This document shows, piece after piece, positions 41,202 through 49,739 of a stretch of 64,000 bases of DNA. The notes under the pieces were generated by a model. The model worked only from the letters and a program-made list of their open reading frames with translations. It did not search any database and was not told the origin of the DNA. The translations under genes and the position numbers were made by a program. This stretch comes from Pseudomonadales bacterium (lineage in GTDB: Bacteria; Pseudomonadota; Gammaproteobacteria; Pseudomonadales; IMCC2047): positions 186,001-250,000 of the forward strand of contig JACKNY010000001.1 in assembly GCA_024234615.1 (NCBI GenBank), read 5' to 3'. Position 1 is the first letter of the stretch; each line of letters starts with the position of its first letter.

Positions 41202-44024
41202 ATGACTGATTATAAACAAACGTTAAATTTGCCCAAAACCGCTTTCCCGATGAAGGCAAATCTGGCACAGCGCGAACCGGATATCCTCAAGCGCTGGCAG
41301 CAGGAAAATACCTATCAGCAGATTCGCCAAGCTCGTGCAGGCTGCGAAAAATATGTGCTGCATGACGGTCCTCCCTATGCCAATGGTGATATTCATATTG
41401 GTCATGCCGTGAATAAGGTGTTGAAGGATATTATTGTTAAGTCAAAAACGCTGGGTGGTTATGATGCCCCCTATGTGCCCGGCTGGGACTGTCACGGTCT
41501 GCCGATTGAACACAAGGTCGAGACCAAGATTGGCAAAGCCGGTGTTAAGGTTGACCACAAAACCTTTCGTCGTAAATGCCGCGAATATGCAACCAAGCAG
41601 GTGGATGGGCAGCGCAAAGACTTTATTCGTATGGGAGTATTTGGTGATTGGGAAAATCCTTATCTCACCATGAATTTTCCGTTCGAAGCAGATATTATTC
41701 GAGCACTTGGCAAGATTGTCGCGAACGGCCATTTGCAGCGCGGCTTTAAGCCTGTGTATTGGAGTGTGGTCGGCGCCTCCGCTTTGGCTGAGGCAGAGGT
41801 TGAGTACCAGGATAAAGTGTCCTATTCAATCGATGTGGGTTTTCCGGTAGTTGATCAGGAGGCTTTTCTAGCAGCGATGGGCGGTGCGGCTGGCACGGGC
41901 TCGATTTCTGTGGTGATTTGGACGACGACCCCCTGGACCCTGCCTTCCAATCAGGCCGTATCGTTACATCCTGATCTTGAATATGTATTGGTCGAATGCC
42001 AGCCACCAGAAGGCGTTGCAAAGCAACGTTTATTGTTGGCGGAAAAATTATACCAATCAGCGTTGCAGCGTTATGGCACTGAAGAGTTTGAAATAGTTGG
42101 CCGTTGCCAAGGCCAAGTGCTCGAAGGCTTGCTATTGGCGCATCCGTTTTATGATCGGCAAGTACCGATTATTCTTGGTGAGCATGTGACCACAGAAGCT
42201 GGCACTGGCGCGGTGCATACCGCTCCTGATCACGGTGTCGACGATTTTGTGGTCGGCCAAAAATATAACATCGGAACGCTTAACCTAGTGGACGATAACG
42301 GTTTGTTCCGCGAACGAACAGAGCTGTTTGCGGGCGATCATGTTTATAAGGTTGATGAGAAAGTGGTAACCGTGCTTGAAGAGCATGGACGTTTGTTGGC
42401 GCAAGCAAAAATTACCCACAGTTTTCCGCACTGCTGGCGTACGAAAACGCCGCTTATCTATCGAGCCACACCGCAGTGGTTTGTTAGCATGACTAAAAAT
42501 CAGCTAATGGGCGATGTGAAACAGGCTGTCAAGGGTGTGAAGTGGGTGCCGGAATGGGGCCAAGCAAGGATTGAGGCCATGCTCGACAGCAGCCCCGATT
42601 GGTGTATCTCACGGCAGCGTACCTGGGGTGTACCTATAGCGCTGTTTGTACACAAGGACACTCAGGATTTACATCCAAATACATCCCAATTAATTGAGCA
42701 GGTAGCACAAAAGGTGGAGCTTGAGGGCATTGATGCCTGGTTTGATCTGGATGCTGCCGAATTGTTGGGTGACGAAGCTGAACACTATAGCAAGGTGACT
42801 GATACATTGGACGTGTGGTTCGATTCCGGCGTGACCCACTACGCCGTACTCAATCGCAACAAGGTGCTGCACTATCCGGCGGATCTTTATTTGGAGGGTT
42901 CTGACCAGCATCGCGGTTGGTTCCAATCTTCTTTAAAAACCGCCGTCGCTATCAATGGTAACGCGCCTTATAAGGCCGTTTTGACTCATGGATTTACGGT
43001 TGACGCTGCTGGTAAAAAGATGTCGAAATCGTTGGGTAATGTGATTTCGCCGCAAAAAGTAGCGAATGATCTGGGAGCCGATATTTTGCGTCTCTGGGTA
43101 GCGGCGACGGATTTTAGCGGTGAAATGAGTGTGTCGGATGAAATCCTCAAACGCACGGCAGATTCCTACCGGCGTATTCGTAATACAGCGCGGTTTTTCT
43201 TATCTGGATTGGATGATTTTGATCCGGATGCGAATTTAGTTCCGGTTCAAGATATGTTGGCATTGGATCGCTGGGCATTAGATCGGGCAGCACAACTGCA
43301 AAGTGAAATTATCGCTGCATACGACAATTTCCAGTTCCATCATATCTACCAAAAGCTACACAATTTCTGTGTAACCGACATGGGTGGTTTTTATCTGGAT
43401 ATTATCAAAGACCGGCTTTATACGGCGAAAACTGGCGGCTTACCTCGACGTTCGGCGCAAACGGCTTTGTATCATCTGTGTGAAGCTTTTGTGCGTTGGA
43501 TTACGCCGATTATGAGTTTTACCGCCGATGAAATCTGGGGTTATATGCCTGGTGACAGAACTAATCCGGTATTTGTGGCGCATTGGTATGAGGCTTTAGG
43601 CTCTCAGCACCTTGTCGCATCGCAAGGGCGTCAAAGCTGGCAGCAGATGATGCAGGTAAAAGCGGCGGTGAATAAAGAGTTGGAAGCTGCTCGTGCGTCT
43701 GGCGCAATTGGCTCAAGTCTGGATGCGGAGGTGACACTCTATTGCTCGGATGAATTGCAACAAACGTTGGCGCAATTAGAAAACGAATTACGTTTTGTCC
43801 TGATTACTTCTAAAGCGGAAGCGTTACTGGAAGACAAAACAATGTCGGCGCAACAAACGGAGGTTTCTGGTTTGCGGGTGGCTGTCGTTCCTTCGAGCCA
43901 TAAGAAGTGTGGGCGCTGCTGGCATAGACGTGAAGATGTGGGTATCGATCAAGAACATCCTGAGTTGTGTGGACGCTGTGTTAATAATGCTTTCGGTGAC
44001 GGCGAATCGCGCCGTTATGCATAA
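41202..44024 (+). CDS. ileS: Isoleucyl-tRNA synthetase
   Basis: Class I synthetase of 940 residues, the bacterial-type IleRS. HIGH motif at residues 65-68 (GDIHIGHAVN), editing domain with WTTTPWTLPSN, KMSKS at 606-610, and a C-terminal zinc ribbon CGRCWHRRED with ELCGRCV. The zinc ribbon marks the standard, mupirocin-sensitive-type enzyme rather than the eukaryote-like IleS2, though sensitivity was not tested. lspA begins around its stop codon. Confidence 0.98.
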   Translation: MTDYKQTLNLPKTAFPMKANLAQREPDILKRWQQENTYQQIRQARAGCEKYVLHDGPPYANGDIHIGHAVNKVLKDIIVKSKTLGGYDAPYVPGWDCHGLPIEHKVETKIGKAGVKVDHKTFRRKCREYATKQVDGQRKDFIRMGVFGDWENPYLTMNFPFEADIIRALGKIVANGHLQRGFKPVYWSVVGASALAEAEVEYQDKVSYSIDVGFPVVDQEAFLAAMGGAAGTGSISVVIWTTTPWTLPSNQAVSLHPDLEYVLVECQPPEGVAKQRLLLAEKLYQSALQRYGTEEFEIVGRCQGQVLEGLLLAHPFYDRQVPIILGEHVTTEAGTGAVHTAPDHGVDDFVVGQKYNIGTLNLVDDNGLFRERTELFAGDHVYKVDEKVVTVLEEHGRLLAQAKITHSFPHCWRTKTPLIYRATPQWFVSMTKNQLMGDVKQAVKGVKWVPEWGQARIEAMLDSSPDWCISRQRTWGVPIALFVHKDTQDLHPNTSQLIEQVAQKVELEGIDAWFDLDAAELLGDEAEHYSKVTDTLDVWFDSGVTHYAVLNRNKVLHYPADLYLEGSDQHRGWFQSSLKTAVAINGNAPYKAVLTHGFTVDAAGKKMSKSLGNVISPQKVANDLGADILRLWVAATDFSGEMSVSDEILKRTADSYRRIRNTARFFLSGLDDFDPDANLVPVQDMLALDRWALDRAAQLQSEIIAAYDNFQFHHIYQKLHNFCVTDMGGFYLDIIKDRLYTAKTGGLPRRSAQTALYHLCEAFVRWITPIMSFTADEIWGYMPGDRTNPVFVAHWYEALGSQHLVASQGRQSWQQMMQVKAAVNKELEAARASGAIGSSLDAEVTLYCSDELQQTLAQLENELRFVLITSKAEALLEDKTMSAQQTEVSGLRVAVVPSSHKKCGRCWHRREDVGIDQEHPELCGRCVNNAFGDGESRRYA

Positions 44025-44046
44025 GCTACTTGCGGGATCAGGTTGC

Positions 44047-44562
44047 ATGAGTATGAGTCCGACAGGCAAGCAGCGATGGGGACAACTCATCTGGCTCGGG
44101 TTAAGTCTACTGATCGTCGTCTTAGATCAAGTATCCAAGTATTTGGCGGACGAGTACCTTTCTTATGCCCAGGCTGCCACTGTACTTCCCGTGTTCGATT
44201 TAACGCTACTTTACAATAAAGGTGCAGCGTTTAGTTTTTTGGCGGATGCGGGGGGGTGGCAACGCTGGGTGTTTGCGATATTAGCCGCCGCTGTTAGTTT
44301 GCTGTTGGTGATTTGGATTAAACGGTTGAAACCATCGGAAACCCTGTTGGCTATTGCTTTGGCAATGATTTTGGGGGGGGCGTTGGGTAATCTCTATGAC
44401 CGTGTTACTTTGGGCTATGTGATCGACTTTATTTCAGTACACTATCAACAACATTATTTCCCCGCTTTTAATATTGCCGATTCAGCGATCAGCGTCGGAG
44501 CTGTATTGTTAATTATTGATTCCCTGATGCAGAGTAAAAAGAAACAACCTAATGGTAGATAA
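44047..44562 (+). CDS. lspA: Lipoprotein signal peptidase
   Basis: Inner-membrane aspartyl protease that removes signal peptides from lipoproteins such as BamD and the DUF2959 protein here. Four helices; catalytic Asp residues in GALGNLYDRV-YVIDFI and FNIADSAISVG. The start is uncertain: ATG 44047 gives 171 residues; ATG 44053 and 44017 (overlapping ileS) are alternatives. NKGAAFSFL is a family signature. Confidence 0.96.
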   Translation: MSMSPTGKQRWGQLIWLGLSLLIVVLDQVSKYLADEYLSYAQAATVLPVFDLTLLYNKGAAFSFLADAGGWQRWVFAILAAAVSLLLVIWIKRLKPSETLLAIALAMILGGALGNLYDRVTLGYVIDFISVHYQQHYFPAFNIADSAISVGAVLLIIDSLMQSKKKQPNGR

Positions 44563-44565
44563 AAG

Positions 44566-45003
44566 ATGAGCTATTCAATAGGTCCAGATAGACAGGTGAC
44601 TTTACATTTTTCGATTGAGATAGTCGATGCGGGAGTGGTTGACTCTAACTTTGATAAAGCTCCGGCAACCTTTAGGGTCGGTGACGGCAACCTGCTGCCG
44701 GGATTTGAACAGGCACTTTATGGCCTATCCGCTGGGGATAAAAAGGTAATAGCCATTAAGCCTGAACAGGGCTTTGGGATGCCCAATCCGAATAATGTCC
44801 AATATCTATCAAGACAGGACTTCGATGCGGATATGGATTTGCAGCTTGGGTTGATGCTGTCCTTTGCTGACGCTAATCATTCGGAGCTACCAGGGACTAT
44901 TACCGGGATTGAGGGTGATACCGTTGAAGTCGACTTTAATCATCCTCTGGCGGGGAAGGATTTACTTTTTAATGTCCATATTCTTGAAGTTACTCCGGTA
45001 TAG
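44566..45003 (+). CDS. fkpB: FKBP-type peptidyl-prolyl isomerase FkpB (SlpA)
   Basis: A 145-residue FKBP with an inserted chaperone (IF) domain, acting as cytoplasmic proline isomerase. FRVGDGNLLPGFEQALYGL and the closing VDFNHPLAGKDLLF are the SlyD/FkpB hallmarks. Unlike SlyD, it has no His-rich metal-binding tail. Its position between lspA (3 bases) and ispH (29 bases) is the usual one. Confidence 0.95.
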   Translation: MSYSIGPDRQVTLHFSIEIVDAGVVDSNFDKAPATFRVGDGNLLPGFEQALYGLSAGDKKVIAIKPEQGFGMPNPNNVQYLSRQDFDADMDLQLGLMLSFADANHSELPGTITGIEGDTVEVDFNHPLAGKDLLFNVHILEVTPV

Positions 45004-45032
45004 TTTTTGTTAATTGAGCCGATGAAATCAAA

Positions 45033-45977
45033 ATGCAGTTAAAACTTGCTAACCCCCGCGGCTTCTGTGCCGGAGTCGATCGAGCGATAGAAATTGTTAA
45101 TCGTGCGTTGGAAATATTTGGTGCACCGGTCTATGTGCGCCACGAAGTGGTACATAACCGTTTTGTCGTCGATGGATTACGCGAAAAGGGAGCGATTTTT
45201 GTTGATGAGCTATCACAGGTTCCTGATGGATGCCTAGTGATTTTTAGTGCCCACGGCGTTTCCCTGGCGGTACAACAAGAAGCGAAGACACGTGGTTTAA
45301 AAGTATTTGATGCGACCTGTCCTTTGGTAACCAAGGTGCATATGGAAGTCGCCAAATACAGCCGTGATGGACAAGAATGTATTTTGATCGGGCACGCTGG
45401 ACATCCCGAAGTTGAAGGAACGATGGGGCAGTATGATCATTCCTTCGGAGGGGATGTCTATCTGGTTGAACGGGTTGAAGACGTTGCGGCATTAGTTGTA
45501 AAAAATCCAGATCGTTTAGCCTATGTCACGCAGACTACGCTCTCGGTGGATGATACCGCCAACATCATTGACGCTCTGCGTAGGGCTTTCCCAAAAATTC
45601 AGGGGCCGCGAAAAGATGATATTTGTTACGCTACCCAAAATCGTCAGGATGCGGTAAAACAGTTGGCGCGGGACTGTGACCTTATTTTAGTAGTCGGCTC
45701 AGTCAATAGCTCTAATTCAAATCGCCTGCGTGAGTTGGCTGAGCGCCAGGGTGCCGAGGCGCATCTGGTTAATGGCGCTGATGACATCGAACAAGCCTGG
45801 TTGAAAGGGAAAAATTGTATCGGCTTAACTGCAGGCGCTTCGGCACCGGAAATACTGGTGGATAGAGTGATTCAAAAATTGCAGTCTTGGGGTGTGCAGC
45901 TGCCCAGTGAGCTAGAGGGAAAGCCAGAAAATATACAGTTTTCTTTGCCGAAAGAATTACGTATTCTCGATCATTAA
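45033..45977 (+). CDS. ispH: 4-hydroxy-3-methylbut-2-enyl diphosphate reductase
   Basis: Last enzyme of the MEP isoprenoid pathway, an iron-sulfur protein giving IPP and DMAPP. The three cluster cysteines are present: GFCAGV near residue 12, DATCPLV near 96 and DICYATQNRQ near 197. 314 residues, normal length. IPP made here feeds IspB and thus ubiquinone. The housekeeping block ends here; a different type of gene cassette follows after a 212-base gap. Confidence 0.98.
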   Translation: MQLKLANPRGFCAGVDRAIEIVNRALEIFGAPVYVRHEVVHNRFVVDGLREKGAIFVDELSQVPDGCLVIFSAHGVSLAVQQEAKTRGLKVFDATCPLVTKVHMEVAKYSRDGQECILIGHAGHPEVEGTMGQYDHSFGGDVYLVERVEDVAALVVKNPDRLAYVTQTTLSVDDTANIIDALRRAFPKIQGPRKDDICYATQNRQDAVKQLARDCDLILVVGSVNSSNSNRLRELAERQGAEAHLVNGADDIEQAWLKGKNCIGLTAGASAPEILVDRVIQKLQSWGVQLPSELEGKPENIQFSLPKELRILDH

Positions 45978-46136
45978 TTAATCCATTCGCTATTTTATGC
46001 CGTCTTAGCAGCAGCTAGAGCAAGTGTTTTGCCTGCCCGTACTATTCAAAAATATCCGCCTGTTCATCTTTAAATGTTTCTCATTAGGGTTTGAGTCTTC
46101 TTTTTGCTTGCCTTAATTTCAATAATATGGTTTCAT

Positions 46137-46153
46137 ATGTAACTATATTACAT
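46137..46153. promoter_or_regulatory. Operator-like dyad upstream of the MBL-FAD cassette
   Basis: ATGTAA, CTATA, TTACAT: perfect 6-bp half sites with a 5-base spacer, 37 bases before the ATG at 46190. Size and position fit a dimeric repressor or activator site; the regulator is unknown and no regulator gene is adjacent. Confidence 0.45.
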
Positions 46154-46189
46154 CTGGTTAATCTCAAAACAATTAGGAGCAGGAATATA

Positions 46190-47161
46190 ATGGCTAAGCA
46201 ATTTGCATCACACGGAGATATGGAAGATAAGAAAAAATCTTTCATTAAATTATCTGAAAACGCCTATGCTTATACCGCAGAGGGCGACCCCAACACTGGT
46301 GTTGTCATCGGTGATGATTCCGTAATGGTGATTGATACACAAGCTACGCCAGTAATGGCGCAGGACGTTATCGCCAAGATTCGGGAAGTGACTGACAAGC
46401 CGATTAAACATGTAGTGATGACGCATTATCATGCAGTACGCGTGCTAGGTGCCTCGGCCTATAAGCCACAAAATATTATTGCCAGCAAAGATACCTACGA
46501 CATGCTGGTCGAGCGTGGACAGCAGGACTTCGATTCCGAAGTCGGTCGTTTCCCACGACTTTTTAAAGGCTTGGATACGGTGCCAGGGTTAACTTGGCCG
46601 AATATTGTATTTGAGAAAGAAATTACTTTCTGGCTGGGGTCTTTGGAAGTGAAGATCATGCAGATCGGTCGTGGTCACACCAAAGGCGATACCATTGTGT
46701 GGTTGCCAAAGGATAAAGTTTTATTCTCTGGTGATTTGGTGGAATACGGAGCTACGCCCTATACGGGTGACGCCTATCACAAAGATTGGCCCACCACACT
46801 GGAGAATATGTTGGCGATGGGTCCTGAAAAATTAGTTCCTGGCAGAGGCGAGGCATTACAGACGGCTGAGGGTTGTAAAGAAGCTATTGATGGTACGCGT
46901 CAGTTTGTCAGCGATATGTTTAATGCCGTCAAAGCCGGACGTGCAGCGGGTAAAAATCTTACCGATGTTTATGTGGAAACCTACCGCCAAATGCAGAGAG
47001 ATTATGGTCATCTAGTGATCTTCGAGCACAGTATTCCCTTTGATATTGCTCGTTGTTTTGATGAAGCGGGTGAATACGCTGATCCAAGAATCTGGACGGC
47101 TGAACGGGACAAAGAGTTATGGCATTCATTACAGGCGGCGGTGGCTGAATTAGAAAGTTAG
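46190..47161 (+). CDS. Metallo-beta-lactamase fold protein with incomplete metal site
   Basis: A 323-residue protein; the ATG at 46190 with AGGAG and AGGA upstream is preferred over the earlier in-frame ATG at 46091. The MBL core is clear, but the usual HxHxDH reads HYHAVR: both first histidines remain, Asp and the last His are Val and Arg. GHTKGD keeps its His, SGDLVEYG keeps its Asp, and the last His (normally PGHG) is Arg in VPGRG. So metal-site-1 ligands persist and the ligands unique to site 2 are gone. It precedes a flavin monooxygenase by 25 bases. Substrate unknown. Confidence 0.85.
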   Translation: MAKQFASHGDMEDKKKSFIKLSENAYAYTAEGDPNTGVVIGDDSVMVIDTQATPVMAQDVIAKIREVTDKPIKHVVMTHYHAVRVLGASAYKPQNIIASKDTYDMLVERGQQDFDSEVGRFPRLFKGLDTVPGLTWPNIVFEKEITFWLGSLEVKIMQIGRGHTKGDTIVWLPKDKVLFSGDLVEYGATPYTGDAYHKDWPTTLENMLAMGPEKLVPGRGEALQTAEGCKEAIDGTRQFVSDMFNAVKAGRAAGKNLTDVYVETYRQMQRDYGHLVIFEHSIPFDIARCFDEAGEYADPRIWTAERDKELWHSLQAAVAELES

Positions 47162-47186
47162 TCGGTATTGGTGAGAGGATTATTCG

Positions 47187-48893
47187 ATGGGCTTTGCATC
47201 ACCAAAAACCTATACCAATCCGGTATATAGCTATCAGCATAGTCCCGACCAGGACGCAGCCACGCCGACACATCACCCAGTGATTATTGTCGGCGCTGGT
47301 CCGGCGGGCTTGTCTGCTGCACTGGAGCTGGCGTTGCAGGGAATTGCTGCAGTGGTATTGGACGATAACAATACCGTCAGCGTGGGTTCTCGGGCGATTT
47401 GCTTTTCCAAGCGAACATTGGAAATTTGTGATCGTTACGGTTGCGCCACGCCGATGGTAGAAAAGGGCGTTACCTGGAATTTAGGTAAGGTGTTTAATGG
47501 CGACGGATTGATCTATGAGTTCAATCTATTGCCGGAAGAACATCATAAAATGCCGGCCTTTATTAATCTGCAGCAATACTATTTTGAAGAGTATATGGTA
47601 AATCGATGCCAGCAATTTGACAGCATCGATTTGCGCTGGCTGCATAAGGTCAGCAAAGTAGAAACTGACGACTATGGTGCTCAGGTGGAGGTGGAAACGC
47701 AGGACGGCGTTTACCGTATGACCTGCGATTACCTATTAGTGGCGGACGGCGCAAATAGCCCAATACGCACTCAACTAGGTTTGGAAAGTAAAGGCCAAGT
47801 GTTTGAAGATCGTTTTCTCATCGCTGATGTGGTTATGGAAGCACAACTGCCGACACAGCGCCGGTTCTGGTTTAACCCACCTTTTCATAGTGGCCAATCC
47901 ACCCTTCTGCATCGGCAAGCGGACAATGTCTGGCGAATCGATTTTCAGCTGGGTTGGGATGCCGACCCGGAAGTGGAAAATACGCCGGAAAAAATTCTAC
48001 CGCGCATTCAAGCTATGTTAGGTAAGGATGTCGAGTTTGAGCTGGAATGGAGTAGTGTCTATACCTTTCGATGTCGTATGATGGATTGCTTTATTCACCA
48101 TCGAGCCTTTTTTATTGGTGATGCTGCTCATCAGGTCTCACCTTTTGGCGCACGCGGAGCCAATGGAGGTATTCAAGGTGTTGAGAATTTGTCATGGAAA
48201 TTGGCCAAGGTGCTCAAACAGGAGGCGCCAGACAAACTGCTGGCAACCTATAATACCGAACGTCAACATGGTGCCAAGGAAAATATCCTGAACTCAAGCC
48301 GCGCCACTGACTTTATGACACCCAAAAATAAAATCAGTAAAACCTTCAGGAATGAAACGCTTAAATTGGCAGCACGCTATCCTTTTGCGCGTAGCTTGGT
48401 GAATAGTGGCCGACTGTCGATGCCCTGTATATACGAAAATTCTCCCTTAAATACTCAGGACGTGGATGAGTTTGCGGCTAAGATGTGTCCCGGTTCCGCT
48501 GCCACTGATGCGGCTATCGAAAGCACCAGCGGCGAGCAGTGGTTGCTTGAGTGCTTAGGCAATCGTTTTGTTTGTATGATTGGCGCAAATGTGGACGAAC
48601 GGCAATGTAGCCAATTGCAGCAAGCTATTACCAGTTTACAAGACACTCGTTTGGAGGTGGATCTGTTGTTGGTGGATGCGCCGGTAAATATTGCGCGATG
48701 CCTTGGTGATAAAGACAAGGTAATTAAGGATTCTCTCGGTCTTATTCGAGAGCGTTATCAATTAATGCCGGGCAGTGTTTACTTATTTCGTCCTGACCAG
48801 CATGTTTGTGCACGCTGGCGAACCTTACAAGCGGATCGAGTGGCGGCCGCACTACGGCGGGCGCTGGGGTTTGAGTTGGAGAATGCTTCGTGA
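47187..48893 (+). CDS. FAD-dependent aromatic-ring hydroxylase-type monooxygenase
   Basis: A 568-residue flavoprotein of the group A aromatic hydroxylase family (MhpA/PheA/TfdB-like). Dinucleotide fold PVIIVGAGPAGLSAALEL near residues 32-50, second FAD motif LLVADGANSPIR near 190, and GDAAHQVSPFGARGANGG near 311. Such enzymes use NAD(P)H and O2 to hydroxylate phenolic rings. The C-terminal domain of about 150 residues is thioredoxin-like in relatives. Neighbours (MBL protein, DUF2783 protein) fit a small catabolic cassette; the substrate cannot be told. Confidence 0.88.
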   Translation: MGFASPKTYTNPVYSYQHSPDQDAATPTHHPVIIVGAGPAGLSAALELALQGIAAVVLDDNNTVSVGSRAICFSKRTLEICDRYGCATPMVEKGVTWNLGKVFNGDGLIYEFNLLPEEHHKMPAFINLQQYYFEEYMVNRCQQFDSIDLRWLHKVSKVETDDYGAQVEVETQDGVYRMTCDYLLVADGANSPIRTQLGLESKGQVFEDRFLIADVVMEAQLPTQRRFWFNPPFHSGQSTLLHRQADNVWRIDFQLGWDADPEVENTPEKILPRIQAMLGKDVEFELEWSSVYTFRCRMMDCFIHHRAFFIGDAAHQVSPFGARGANGGIQGVENLSWKLAKVLKQEAPDKLLATYNTERQHGAKENILNSSRATDFMTPKNKISKTFRNETLKLAARYPFARSLVNSGRLSMPCIYENSPLNTQDVDEFAAKMCPGSAATDAAIESTSGEQWLLECLGNRFVCMIGANVDERQCSQLQQAITSLQDTRLEVDLLLVDAPVNIARCLGDKDKVIKDSLGLIRERYQLMPGSVYLFRPDQHVCARWRTLQADRVAAALRRALGFELENAS

Positions 48894-49084
48894 GCTTATT
48901 AAATGTAAATCCTAATTTTAGCGATCCAGACTCGTTCTATGCGGCGTTAACCGATTTGCATCGTGACCGAGACGCCGAGGCAAGCGAACGGATCAACGTA
49001 CGATTGATTTTATTATTAGCTAATCAAATTGGTGATCAGGAAACGCTATTGGAAGCGATGAGAATCGCGACGGAAGAAGAATAG
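48890..49084 (+). CDS. DUF2783-type small protein
   Basis: A 64-residue protein starting at GTG that overlaps the stop of the monooxygenase gene by 4 bases, so the two are translationally coupled. FYAALTDLHRDRDAEASE and RLILLLANQIGDQETL match the DUF2783 pattern, small helical proteins repeatedly found next to this type of flavin monooxygenase. Function unknown; perhaps a subunit or stabiliser of the enzyme. Confidence 0.75.
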   Translation: MSLLNVNPNFSDPDSFYAALTDLHRDRDAEASERINVRLILLLANQIGDQETLLEAMRIATEEE

Positions 49085-49097
49085 TGTTGCCCGAAAG

Positions 49098-49127
49098 CTC
49101 CGTAGATTTATTTTGTGATCTACGGGG
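49098..49127. terminator. Terminator-like hairpin between convergent operons
   Basis: CTCCGTAGAT / ATCTACGGGG (one G-T pair) with a 10-base loop, between the DUF2783 gene and the convergent AhpD-like gene. No T-run after the stem. Confidence 0.6.
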
Positions 49128-49133
49128 TGATCG

Positions 49134-49727
49134 TTAACGGTGTTTCCCCGCTTCCCAACCCTGAGAGCCAATAGTACGTTCGGCCACTTTACTGGGGTAT
49201 TCCTCAAGCTGAGTTGCCATGGTGTCATTCCAGCGGTTGAGGTAGCCAAACAGAGCAATTGACGCAACGATTTCGACCACCTGTCCTTCATCAAAATATT
49301 TCGCTAGATGATCAAAATCTTGCTGGCTTGCTTCATTCGGCAAATAGCCCGCATGTAGCGCCAGTCTTAACGCTGCTCGTTCCGCATCTGAAAATAGATC
49401 ACTGCTTTCAAATTCCCATACGGCAGCAATTTTGGCATCTGATGCTTGGTAAATGCTAGCAAGGTTTGCCATGTGCGATTGACAGTAGCGGCACCCAGAG
49501 GCGACGCTGGAAACCAGGCTAATTAGCATTTTTAATTCTTCGGAAACTGTACCTTCGTAGAGGATAGCCTGATTCAAAGCGGCAAAACGCTTGGCGATAT
49601 TGGGTCGTCGCGACATGGTTTTTACGCTATTGGGGATAAATCCTCGCGTTTTTTCATAATGGGCGAGCATCTTCAACAGCTCGTCATCTTCAATCTGATT
49701 GAGTTCTAACGGTTTCATATGTGGCAT
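49134..49727 (-). CDS. AhpD-like (carboxymuconolactone decarboxylase family) protein
   Basis: A 197-residue all-helical protein with the peroxidase-type redox motif SGCRYCQSHMA (CxxC followed by His) near residue 75, as in AhpD-like alkylhydroperoxidases. True carboxymuconolactone decarboxylases usually lack this pair. It begins 12 bases after the pilR stop and reads in the same direction, so it is probably the third gene of a pilS-pilR transcript; a functional link to pili is not evident. Confidence 0.85.
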   Translation of the reverse strand: MPHMKPLELNQIEDDELLKMLAHYEKTRGFIPNSVKTMSRRPNIAKRFAALNQAILYEGTVSEELKMLISLVSSVASGCRYCQSHMANLASIYQASDAKIAAVWEFESSDLFSDAERAALRLALHAGYLPNEASQQDFDHLAKYFDEGQVVEIVASIALFGYLNRWNDTMATQLEEYPSKVAERTIGSQGWEAGKHR

Positions 49728-49739
49728 AAGGGGCTCCTA

